DNA of 40,129 nucleotides. Source: Leptospirales bacterium (lineage in GTDB: Bacteria > Spirochaetota > Leptospiria > Leptospirales > Leptospiraceae). The stretch is from NCBI GenBank assembly GCA_013297885.1, contig JAAFIR010000040.1, positions 1 through 40,129 on the forward strand. The letters run 5' to 3'. Made by a program: the position numbers and the translations under genes. Under the pieces are notes generated by a model, which made no database searches, had not been told where the DNA came from, and saw only the letters and a list, made by a program, of their open reading frames with translations. Shown here piece by piece: positions 16,881 through 24,032 of the stretch (positions are counted from its first letter, which is position 1; every line of letters begins with the position of its first letter).

Positions 16881-18287
16881 GTGTCGAAAATTATAATTTT
16901 TTTTCTCTCATTTCTGAGTCTTTTTTTACAATCACAAGAATTGTCCAAAGAAGATTACAGAAAAGAAGTTTTAATTGGAGAGTATTATTCGTTACTTAAA
17001 TTGCATAAAAACAAAGAAGCGGTGGCATTTGTGGAAGAATATTTTCCAAAACACCTTTCTGAACGCATTAAAAGAGACGGACATAAAAACTTGAGTAAAC
17101 AAGATTTTGAAGCTAAAAGTTCAGAATCCTCAAACATTAATTCCATCGAATATGAAAGTAGCGTTGTGCAAATTTTAAGAATTGATAGAGATGATGATGC
17201 AAAAACTATTATGGTCAAGAAAATATTGAATCATTACAATGCCCTCGTTTTAAATGGAAAAAGAGAACAAGGACTCCATTTTGCAAAGCAAAACCTTCCG
17301 GAAGATATTTACCAAAAACTTGCTTTAAGCAACGAATCAGTTATTATCACTAAATTAGATGTAATAAAAAAATATAATGATGTTGCTTATAATCTTCATT
17401 ATGTAAGCGAGCCGAATTTCAAACTCGTAAAAGTTTATAGGACATACAAAATAACTTATAAAGATGGGACTTCTGTTGAAGCTACAGCTGAACATCCATT
17501 TTATATCTTAGGCAGAGGTTGGACACCTGTTAAAGAATTAAAAGTTGGTGACGAATCAGAAACGATTAAGAGGAAAGGATTAAAAATTATTAGCATTGAA
17601 ATTAAAGATTCTAAAACACCAGTAACTGTTTATAATTTCGAAGTTGAAGGAGATCATAATTATTTTGTAGGTGCAAGTGGAGTTTTGGTTCATAATGATT
17701 GTAAATTTACAGAAAAACCCATTCAGTATAAAGAGCTCCCAAAGGGATTTTTTAGAGATGAATATGGGAATATTCCTGAAAAGGCTGCATGGGCTGGGAC
17801 AGGACTTGAATTTGTTATAGAATTAAATCCCCCAAAAAAAAATCCAGAAGGAACTTATAGCATAAAAGTAAAAACTTTTGAAGTTGAAGTTCAAACTATC
17901 ATCAATACTGATAAAAATCTTGAATGGAAAAATATAAATGACTTTAAAGATTATTATAAAAAAGATAAAGTCTATACAATCAAAGATGTTGATCAAGACT
18001 TTACAACAAAAGGAGGGACTGAATATCATGAAAGTTTGCATAGAAAAGTTGCTAAAGATACTTTTGATAAATATAAAAATGAAATAGAGTCTGAAATAGG
18101 AAAAATTAAAGATACTGACTTTAGAATTGTAATAAAAAAAGCAAGAGAAAAACTTTTGGATTATAAATCTAAAATCCAAAAAGAATTTTATGACAAAAAA
18201 GATCATGACCGGATTCGGGTAGATACTTGGAATTATTTTAGAACAATTTATGAAAAAGAAGTCTTGAACAAAAAGGATCAAAAGTGA
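16881..18287 (+). CDS. Polymorphic-toxin-like protein: partial Hint domain and HExxH domain
   Basis: 468 residues starting at GTG, with AAGG five bases upstream. Residues 1-19 are a signal peptide. Residues about 20-165 are helical and of unknown fold. Residues about 183-272 match the C-terminal part of pretoxin Hint domains (YKITYKDGTSVEATAEHPFY, GRGWTPVKELKVGD, VYNFEVEGDHNYFVGASGVLVHN). The usual N-terminal Hint segment with its catalytic Cys is missing: the only Cys is 274, just after VHN. Residues 273-468 form the cargo, with HESLH (383-387) as an HExxH zinc site and a later YDKKDHD (437-443), a layout like DUF922 metallopeptidases. Exported protease toxin is the likely role. The overlapping lipoprotein gene downstream is the likely immunity gene. 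Confidence 0.75.
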   Translation: MSKIIIFFLSFLSLFLQSQELSKEDYRKEVLIGEYYSLLKLHKNKEAVAFVEEYFPKHLSERIKRDGHKNLSKQDFEAKSSESSNINSIEYESSVVQILRIDRDDDAKTIMVKKILNHYNALVLNGKREQGLHFAKQNLPEDIYQKLALSNESVIITKLDVIKKYNDVAYNLHYVSEPNFKLVKVYRTYKITYKDGTSVEATAEHPFYILGRGWTPVKELKVGDESETIKRKGLKIISIEIKDSKTPVTVYNFEVEGDHNYFVGASGVLVHNDCKFTEKPIQYKELPKGFFRDEYGNIPEKAAWAGTGLEFVIELNPPKKNPEGTYSIKVKTFEVEVQTIINTDKNLEWKNINDFKDYYKKDKVYTIKDVDQDFTTKGGTEYHESLHRKVAKDTFDKYKNEIESEIGKIKDTDFRIVIKKAREKLLDYKSKIQKEFYDKKDHDRIRVDTWNYFRTIYEKEVLNKKDQK

Positions 18288-18769
18288 TGAAAAAAATTTC
18301 AATGCTTTTTATATTTCTTATGAATCTAAATCTTTGTAAAGAAAATAGTCCTGAGCAAACTCCGAATGAAGGAATGATTAATGGTAAACAAAAATTTATA
18401 ATTGAAATTGAAAACACAGGAAAAGTTAGTTTAAAAAATTTCACACTGAAAATTAGTGTAAAAAACAATGCCCAAAAAGAAATAGAATTTAATCCTGATT
18501 TGATAAAAGTATTTTCTTTAGATGATAGCGAATTAAAATATGGATATGAATATGTTATACAAGAATTTAGCTACTCAAACAGTAGGTTAATTAAAATTAA
18601 ACCAAATGAAATATATAATTTTGAAAAAAGCTTTGAATATATTGAAAAGGAATTTCTCGATAAATATAAAAATAAAAAAATAGAAGGTGATTATTATATA
18701 AGTCTATTTTACGAAATAGAGAATGAATTGTATCAGAGTAATATGAAAATGATAAGTATAACTTATTGA
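18287..18769 (+). CDS. Lipoprotein, probable immunity protein of the Hint toxin
   Basis: 160 residues from the ATG at 18287, which overlaps the toxin stop as TGATG. A GTG three bases earlier is possible, but AAGGA is better spaced for the ATG. The signal ends MNLNLC with Cys as the lipidation site. The mature part looks like one all-beta Ig-like domain (FIIEIENTGKVSLKNFTLKI and on to IEGDYYISLFYEI). I do not recognise a named immunity family. Position, translational coupling and a periplasm-facing lipid anchor fit neutralising an exported toxin before or after it reaches the periplasm (inference). Confidence 0.7.
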   Translation: MKKISMLFIFLMNLNLCKENSPEQTPNEGMINGKQKFIIEIENTGKVSLKNFTLKISVKNNAQKEIEFNPDLIKVFSLDDSELKYGYEYVIQEFSYSNSRLIKIKPNEIYNFEKSFEYIEKEFLDKYKNKKIEGDYYISLFYEIENELYQSNMKMISITY

Positions 18770-18810
18770 CTTTAGTGTTTAGAATTGTACAAATCTTCAC
18801 CTAACAACTC

Positions 18811-19001
18811 TTATCCACTGCTGTAACTAACTATAATTTTTTCTTTAACTATTTGTTCTAATAAGTTTGTTGCTGCATAAATTAAGATATTTGTATCTAG
18901 GATATACTTCTGTCCCATTCACTTCTCAATACTTTTATTTGTTCATCTAAATTTGTTGAGTCTTTTAATTTCCATATTCCAAAATAAACATCTGGATTAA
19001 T
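18811..19001 (-). pseudogene. vapBC remnant: antitoxin tail and 35-residue PIN start
   Basis: On the minus strand, 19001 to about 18905 reads INPDVYFGIWKLKDSTNLDE, then QIKVLRSEWDRSIS and stop. This is the C-terminal tail of a VapB-type antitoxin without its N-terminus. An ATG at 18918, inside that tail in another frame, opens GQKYILDTNILIYAATNLLE and runs to a stop at 18811. It is the beginning of a PIN-domain ribonuclease with the first acidic residue (LDTN), missing about 95 residues. The tail is directly in frame behind the TAG of the Uma2 gene. The module is dead. The rest of 18770-18810 holds nothing. Confidence 0.75.
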
Positions 19002-19559
19002 CTATCCTAACAATTCTTTTAAATTGATTTTGGTTCCTTCTATTTCTAGTGCATCACTTGAAAGATAAATTTTTCTATTTAAATATTTTTCTGAAGTAGG
19101 ATTTTTATACACTTCAACTTCAGAGTTGTTTAAATTAAACAACCAATATTCTGGAATGTTAGCTTTTGCATAAACAAATTGTTTTCTAAAATCTAATTCA
19201 TAAGTGGTTAAACTAATTTCAACAACAAGTTTAGCTGATGTTGGATGATTATTGATATAATCTTTTTGGTTTCCTTCTATCACACTAATATCAGGCTCAG
19301 GCTCAGAATCTTGGATTGAAATGGGTTGTTCAATTTGCACATAAAAATCTTTTTCATTAAAAATGGATCTTAAAATTTTTGCAATTGAATTTACTAAAAA
19401 AGTATGTTTTGGAGATTTTGGCATTTTATTAAAAATAACCCCTTCAATTAGTTCCATTTTTTCAGATAAGACACCTAGTTCACCAAGTTTATGATAGTCG
19501 TTCAGACTAATTTTAGCTACCATAGATTGAATATCTTTATTTTCTAAAATCGTATTCAT
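19002..19559 (-). CDS. Uma2-family (DUF820) endonuclease-like protein
   Basis: 185 residues, typical of the family. It shows the PD-(D/E)xK layout: EPDISVIEG, then KLVVEISLTTYELDFRKQF, then ANIPEYWLFNL. These proteins are abundant in cyanobacteria and found in Leptospira; their target is not established. The gene starts only about 8 nt after a predicted -10 box, so the transcript may be leaderless. At its 3' end the frame runs on, after TAG, into the antitoxin-tail remnant. Confidence 0.85.
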   Translation of the reverse strand: MNTILENKDIQSMVAKISLNDYHKLGELGVLSEKMELIEGVIFNKMPKSPKHTFLVNSIAKILRSIFNEKDFYVQIEQPISIQDSEPEPDISVIEGNQKDYINNHPTSAKLVVEISLTTYELDFRKQFVYAKANIPEYWLFNLNNSEVEVYKNPTSEKYLNRKIYLSSDALEIEGTKINLKELLG

Positions 19560-19567
19560 AACAAAAT

Positions 19568-19613
19568 TTTATAAACATAAAAGCATTTCTGTCAATTAAA
19601 TTATTCCTTGACA
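19568..19613 (-). promoter_or_regulatory. Predicted promoter of the Uma2 gene within a TGTCAA/TTGACA inverted repeat
   Basis: On the minus strand TTGACA (19595-19590) is followed 16 bp later by TATAAA (19573-19568), and the ATG follows after 8 nt. TGTCAA at 19590-19595 and TTGACA at 19608-19613 form an inverted repeat with a 12-bp centre, so a second -35 points towards the receiver gene at 19659. No good -10 was found for that side. Confidence 0.5.
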
Positions 19614-19658
19614 GAAACTATTTTTTTCTTGAACCTAATCAAAAAAAAGGATAATTAA

Positions 19659-20054
19659 TTGGAAAAAATAATAACCATCATTGATGATAAATATCATGCT
19701 ATTAAACAGATAAAATATTGTTTTCCTTCAAGTTTAGTATATGATTTTCAATTTATTCATTTTGAGACTTTTGAAAAATATAATTCTGAACTTTCAAAAA
19801 AGAAAGTGAACATGATATTCTTAGATTTTTTTTTGGATAAAGACAAATTAACTGGAAATAAAGTAATCCATAAATTAAATTCAGAATATCTAATTTGTTT
19901 TTCGTCTATGGAAGAAGCTTCTATTGGAATGAAAAATCTTGCAATTGAAATAAATCAATATGATGATGATAAAGTTTATAGCTTGAAAAAAATAAAAGAA
20001 ACTCTAGAAAATATTCCTCTGAGAAATTTATTAAAAGAATTATTGGAAAAATAG
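19659..20054 (+). CDS. Stand-alone receiver-domain-like protein
   Basis: 131 residues, starting at TTG with AAAAGG eight bases upstream. It has the CheY-like pattern: IIDD acidic pair near residues 8-9, MIFLDFFL with the phospho-acceptor Asp, CFSS for the Ser/Thr position, and DDDKVYSLKKIKETL with the conserved Lys before the last helix. There is no output domain. The sequence is divergent and I would not assign a pathway. No kinase gene is adjacent. It stands alone between the divergent Uma2 gene and the convergent SH3-like lipoprotein gene. Confidence 0.6.
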   Translation: MEKIITIIDDKYHAIKQIKYCFPSSLVYDFQFIHFETFEKYNSELSKKKVNMIFLDFFLDKDKLTGNKVIHKLNSEYLICFSSMEEASIGMKNLAIEINQYDDDKVYSLKKIKETLENIPLRNLLKELLEK

Positions 20055-20110
20055 TTTAAATTAGCAAAGCGGTAAGAAACTTTTTTGAATATTTTTCTGC
20101 TTTAAACTTG

Positions 20111-20869
20111 CTAGTTTTCTTCTCTCCGTTCTAAATATTCTCCAAATATCCAACCAAACTTTTTATCACAACCACTACTGTGCCAACCTGTGTATGGTTT
20201 TACGTAATACCAATAATTTTCTGATTCTTTGACTTTGAATTTTTCAGTTGTTCTTGCGATAACAAAAACATAACTTTTTTCAGGAAGGGAGTTCATTCTA
20301 ACATTATATGCTGCTACTTCCACTCCACAAGAAATTGATTTAAAATTTATTCCAGGTCCTTCTCTAAAAGCAACATTATCTTTTGTAAAATATCCATTCG
20401 GATTCAATGCAATTGTTTTAATTGAATTGATATATAAAATAGTTCCATCTTTTTTTTGATCTTTAACACTGTAATATTCAGAATTCCCACAAATAATTTT
20501 CCAATCTGAATAAAGCGATTTAGGTGAGGTTTGAAGTGTACACAAATTTTCTTTGAGTCTTTTTTTATTTACGCAGGATTCATTTGGATTTGGTTGTAGC
20601 TTGATTCTATTTTTATCATCAACAAAATACTTTCCTTTATAACCACCACAACCTTCACCATTAAAATACTCTTCATAATTTTCATAATTTTTAAATTCAA
20701 TCACCCAACCATCTGTATAATATTCGGGAACCCACTGACCAATTAATTTTTTAGAAAAACTATTTTCTATTACTAAGTTAGCTTGAACTTGTTCGGAAAT
20801 ATTTTTGTCTATACTGCAATTAAAACTAAAAAGAATAATCAAAAAAATAATATATTTAAACCTACTCAA
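20111..20869 (-). CDS. Lipoprotein with C-terminal SH3-like domain
   Basis: 252 residues. The start is TTG, lying inside the end of the upstream gene, with AGGAAAG about 10 nt before it. The signal ends FSFNC, so Cys18 is the probable lipid site. The first half is a small beta domain with several Cys (GEGCGGYKG, NESCVNKKR, CTLQT). Residues about 158-252 look like a bacterial SH3 domain (DNVAFREGPGINFKSISCG, then YWYYVKPYTGW and GWIFGEYLE), often a peptidoglycan-binding or protein-binding module. It is cotranscribed with the membrane protein upstream through an 8-nt overlap. Confidence 0.75.
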   Translation of the reverse strand: MSRFKYIIFLIILFSFNCSIDKNISEQVQANLVIENSFSKKLIGQWVPEYYTDGWVIEFKNYENYEEYFNGEGCGGYKGKYFVDDKNRIKLQPNPNESCVNKKRLKENLCTLQTSPKSLYSDWKIICGNSEYYSVKDQKKDGTILYINSIKTIALNPNGYFTKDNVAFREGPGINFKSISCGVEVAAYNVRMNSLPEKSYVFVIARTTEKFKVKESENYWYYVKPYTGWHSSGCDKKFGWIFGEYLERREEN

Positions 20870-21863
20870 CTATTTTAAACTTTCCTAGTTTCAAAAATTT
20901 TAATTTGAATTTTTTTGAATCAAAAATTAAATAAATAAATTCTTTATCAATTTCGATTATACCTTCCTCTTTGACTTTGTTTGAGATAAAAATGACTTTT
21001 TCATTTTGAAAAGAAAAATACTGTTTTGATGACGTTTTATTTCCTGCAACCAACACGTCTTTTTGTAAATTTAATATTGCAATTTCTGGTAATGGTTGAA
21101 CTTCTGAAAGAAATTTTCTTGGGACTTGTGCATTTATAGAAGGTAAAAAACAATATTCAACATTAGACTTACAAGACTCTTCAGTTTTTACTTTTAAGCT
21201 ATGAGGTAATTGAGTTAAAACATTTTTGTTTGAATCTATTACATTAATAAATCCACCAACCGGTGAAGAAATATAAAAATAAAATTCAGGAGAAGTTACT
21301 TTCTGAATTGGATTTTCTTTTTGTTGTATTTTTTCATTTTTTGAAGATATTAAGTAAAGTTGACTAACTAACCCTAATGTTAGAAAAAATAAAAAACTAA
21401 TTGGAATATGATAAAATTTATTGGAAGATAGTTTTTCAAAAAAATTTTTAAAAATATGAAAATCTATTTTCATAACTTTGATATTTTTAAAATTTATTTT
21501 AGTCCAAATTATAAGAAAAATTATTTTTATAATTTTAAGAAACTTAATCAATAAATTTAGAAGAAACTTTATTATTCTTTTACATATAGGGTTAAATTTT
21601 TTATCATTATTATTTTCAAACAAGTAGTTATCAAAATCTGGATGTCTTAGTAATGCTTTTTTTAACGTATTTACAGCTTTTTTTAATTCATTGAGTTCTA
21701 ATTGTTTTTGAGGATTAGTTAATTTGGAATCTAGCTCTAAATCGGAAAATAATGAATTGTACTTGCTTATTAAAATATTTTCATTTAAAGAAGATGTATG
21801 TAATAAATTTAACTTATTTAAAGCTTTCTTAATTTCTTTGAATTCATCTCTAAAAAACATCAT
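20862..21863 (-). CDS. Hypothetical inner-membrane protein
   Basis: 333 residues, family not recognised. Residues 1-75 are charged and helical, probably cytoplasmic coiled-coil. Residues about 92-120 are a very hydrophobic, Lys-dotted helix (LLIKFLKIIKIIFLIIWTK), and about 152-172 is a clear membrane segment (ISFLFFLTLGLVSQLYLIS). The remaining 160 residues are beta-rich and probably periplasmic, beginning with a PEGA-like stretch (YISSPVGGFINVIDSNKNVL). It is the first gene of a pair with the SH3-like lipoprotein, suggesting a small envelope complex. ATGATG at the start leaves two possible initiation codons. Confidence 0.65.
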   Translation of the reverse strand: MMFFRDEFKEIKKALNKLNLLHTSSLNENILISKYNSLFSDLELDSKLTNPQKQLELNELKKAVNTLKKALLRHPDFDNYLFENNNDKKFNPICKRIIKFLLNLLIKFLKIIKIIFLIIWTKINFKNIKVMKIDFHIFKNFFEKLSSNKFYHIPISFLFFLTLGLVSQLYLISSKNEKIQQKENPIQKVTSPEFYFYISSPVGGFINVIDSNKNVLTQLPHSLKVKTEESCKSNVEYCFLPSINAQVPRKFLSEVQPLPEIAILNLQKDVLVAGNKTSSKQYFSFQNEKVIFISNKVKEEGIIEIDKEFIYLIFDSKKFKLKFLKLGKFKIVE

Positions 21864-21944
21864 CTTTCATACAAAAAAAAATGAATGTTATTTATCAATA
21901 AGTAAAATTTAGTTAACAACTATTAAGTTTTTCAACGCTCCGCG

Positions 21945-22162
21945 AAAGGGATTGAAACGGGGTCAATATTTTGCAATTTGACTTCGCTCAGTGACAAGCA
22001 AAATATTGACCAGAGTTGAAAGCCCGGTTTTTCCCTTGGGAATGAAAAATGTTGAATTAAGAATTACAAATGGAAAATTTTTTTAATTTAATTAGAAAAT
22101 TCAAAATTCATCATTCTTAATTCAACATTCCAAAGCTAAGCGTTGGGAAAAATTCGCCCAAA
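21945..22162 (+). repeat. Structured intergenic repeat, copy G
   Basis: It starts AAAGGGATTGAAACGG. Hairpin 1 has a perfect 14-bp stem (21961-21974 with 21998-22011). The link is GTTGAAAGCCCGG. Hairpin 2 has base TTTTTCCC (22028-22035) with GGGAAAAA (22145-22152) and a long interior palindrome of the GTTGAATTAAGAAT type, closing on TTCGCCCAA. It lies between the membrane-protein gene start and the OmpL47-like gene end. From 22166 to 22400 there is only a degenerate stretch in which a short frame (SILPENKLLFHDVENSIKSG) suggests an old coding remnant. At 22400-22437 short TATCGTT/ACGATA hairpins resemble the hairpin 2 core of copies B and I. Confidence 0.83.
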
Positions 22163-22505
22163 AAAAATAAGAATGATTTGACTTTTAATAATTTTTCATA
22201 AAATTTATCAGTTAAAAATACAATGAAATTTATTTTAATGATATTCTTACTTTAAAATCAATTTTGCCTGAAAATAAATTATTGTTTCATGATGTTGAAA
22301 ATTCTATTAAATCAGGAGTTTCAATTCATACCAAAGATTGTCATGGAAAATCATTATTCATCAATGCTTTTAGAAATAAATTTTTCTTTTTTAATATCGT
22401 TACACGATAGTATCGTTAAATGATACTAAAAAATAAATATATACTTAAATCTTATCTTTTCCACTCCAGAAATAACCAATAAGTTAAAATTTAAACATGA
22501 ATGAC

Positions 22506-22535
22506 AAAAAAAAAGCTCCTCTTTCGAGAAGCTTT
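22506..22535 (-). terminator. Rho-independent terminator of the OmpL47-like gene
   Basis: On the minus strand AAAGCTTCTC-GAAA-GAGGAGCTTT forms a 10-bp stem with one G-U pair and a GNRA-type tetraloop, followed by a run of nine T (22514-22506). It lies 30 bp after the stop codon. This is the clearest intrinsic terminator in the window. Confidence 0.88.
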
Positions 22536-22565
22536 CTAGATTTAAACTATTAGAAATTTGTTTGA

Positions 22566-23750
22566 TTAGTTTGAAATAGCTTTGATAACAGTATTTGGAG
22601 CTTTGATGTCGTTTGAAAACATTACTTTTTTAATGTCAGATTCATTTCCAACATTATCAATTGATTTTGCTTCAATTACATGGTCACCAGAAGTTCCAAA
22701 AGTTAGTGGCTCTACGTAAGGAACAAAATCAGTTTCTCCATCTTTTTTAACAAGAATTTGTTTGATACCAGATTGTCCATCAGCAGCTGTTAAAGTAAAC
22801 ACAGTTTCTTTTTTTGCATAAACTTTATTGTTAATCATGATGTATGGCATAGATTCTTTGATATCAACAGTTGGTTTAACATTATCAACATTGATGATAT
22901 AAGAATTTTCTTGGCTAACATTTCCAGCATTATCAACAGCATAATAATTAATTACATGAAAACCAGATTTTTCAAATTTGATTGGTTGGTTTTTGTATTC
23001 TTGTTTAGCTTCATTATCTACAGAATAATAAATTTGTTGAACACCAGAAATTGAATCTTCAGCAAGTAATTGATAAGCATTTCTTGCAGATGTATAAACT
23101 GTATTTCCCATTGTGTATAAAGGTTCAGAAGATTTAACCATTACATTTGGTGGAGTGTTATCAACAATTACATTAATTACTTGTGCATTTTCTTTGTTTC
23201 CAACTTTATCAACAGCTTTGTACATAATAGTTGCAGGACCTTCTTTTGATAAAGAAATAGGTACAGTGTAACGAGTATATTCTTGTTCGTTGATTTTGTA
23301 TTCAATGAAATCAAGACCACTTAAATCATCAGCAGAAGCTAAATCAAAAGTAGTTTTTGAATTTACAAACATAGCAGGTTTGTTTGGGTCACCAGTAAAA
23401 GATCTTGTTCCAAAACTTGAACTAGTAGTTGTAGTTCCTAAATTTGAACTTGGAGCTGGAGTAAAAGTTGAAGTTGTGCTTGGTGCAGGAGTTACAACAG
23501 TTGAACTTGGTGCTCTGTAAATTGGTGCTGAAGAACTTGAACTAGGAGTATAACTAGAACTTGAACTAGGATTAGTAGTTGTGGTAGTTGTAGTGGTTGA
23601 AGTAGTAGAAGTTGTAGTTGTTGGTGCTGAAAGTGAGTCTATAGACTTTTCAATTCTTTCCATTTGGCCACTATTGCTGATTGGCTTTGACTGAGCATAA
23701 ATTGCAAGGCTTAAACCAAGTAATAGAAAAATTATACTAGATTTTTTCAT
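22566..23750 (-). CDS. OmpL47-type repeat surface protein
   Basis: 394 residues from the ATG at 23750, which has AAAGGAG six bases upstream; a longer frame to 23819 lacks any signal. The signal peptide ends LAIYAQS. Residues about 43-125 are an extreme Ser/Thr/Pro linker with long threonine and serine runs. Three tandem modules of about 70 residues follow (131-199, 217-292, 310-384), each with the pattern ADD-SGL-FIEYKIN, then HVI-Y-AVDNAGN, then VDNTPP. This is the module of leptospiral OmpL47-like proteins. These are exported and bind host or environmental ligands in some species; here the role is unknown. It has its own promoter and a strong terminator, so it is a single-gene unit. Confidence 0.88.
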   Translation of the reverse strand: MKKSSIIFLLLGLSLAIYAQSKPISNSGQMERIEKSIDSLSAPTTTTSTTSTTTTTTTTNPSSSSSYTPSSSSSAPIYRAPSSTVVTPAPSTTSTFTPAPSSNLGTTTTSSSFGTRSFTGDPNKPAMFVNSKTTFDLASADDLSGLDFIEYKINEQEYTRYTVPISLSKEGPATIMYKAVDKVGNKENAQVINVIVDNTPPNVMVKSSEPLYTMGNTVYTSARNAYQLLAEDSISGVQQIYYSVDNEAKQEYKNQPIKFEKSGFHVINYYAVDNAGNVSQENSYIINVDNVKPTVDIKESMPYIMINNKVYAKKETVFTLTAADGQSGIKQILVKKDGETDFVPYVEPLTFGTSGDHVIEAKSIDNVGNESDIKKVMFSNDIKAPNTVIKAISN

Positions 23751-23790
23751 CAAAATCTCCTTTAAAGATGTACTTGAGGTATTAAAAACC

Positions 23791-23819
23791 AATAAAAAAC
23801 AAAACCAATTACTTGTCAA
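23791..23819 (-). promoter_or_regulatory. Predicted promoter of the OmpL47-like gene
   Basis: On the minus strand TTGACA (23819-23814) and TTTATT (23796-23791) are 17 bp apart. The leader to the ATG at 23750 is about 35 nt and contains AAAGGAG. The -10 box is a poor match, but the spacing and the -35 box are canonical. Confidence 0.5.
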
Positions 23820-23965
23820 GGATAGCTAATTTTTAATTAAAATTTTTGAAACTTTATTTGATTCTAGCAAAATTGATTTAATATTAATTATAATGAAAGG
23901 AAATATCAGTTAAAATATTTTTAATATAAAAAAATTTTAATAAAATTAATTTTGTTTATAAAATA

Positions 23966-23998
23966 TTGACAAAAAAAAATTTTCACCTGTTGTATATT
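23966..23998 (+). promoter_or_regulatory. Predicted promoter of the large lipoprotein gene
   Basis: TTGACA at 23966-23971 is followed by TTGTATATT at 23990-23998; with TTGTAT or TGTATA as -10 the spacer is 18 or 19 bp. The leader to the ATG at 24033 contains CGGAGGG, the strongest Shine-Dalgarno in the window, which points to high expression. Confidence 0.5.
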
Positions 23999-24032
23999 GT
24001 AGAAAGTTATAAAAACTATCCGGAGGGATAAA

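Noticed and set aside
17823-18302. 159-codon minus-strand frame opposite the Hint toxin
   Set aside because: Its Phe/Ile-rich content mirrors the Lys/Asn-rich toxin codons on the other strand; the toxin has signal peptide, Hint motifs and HExxH.
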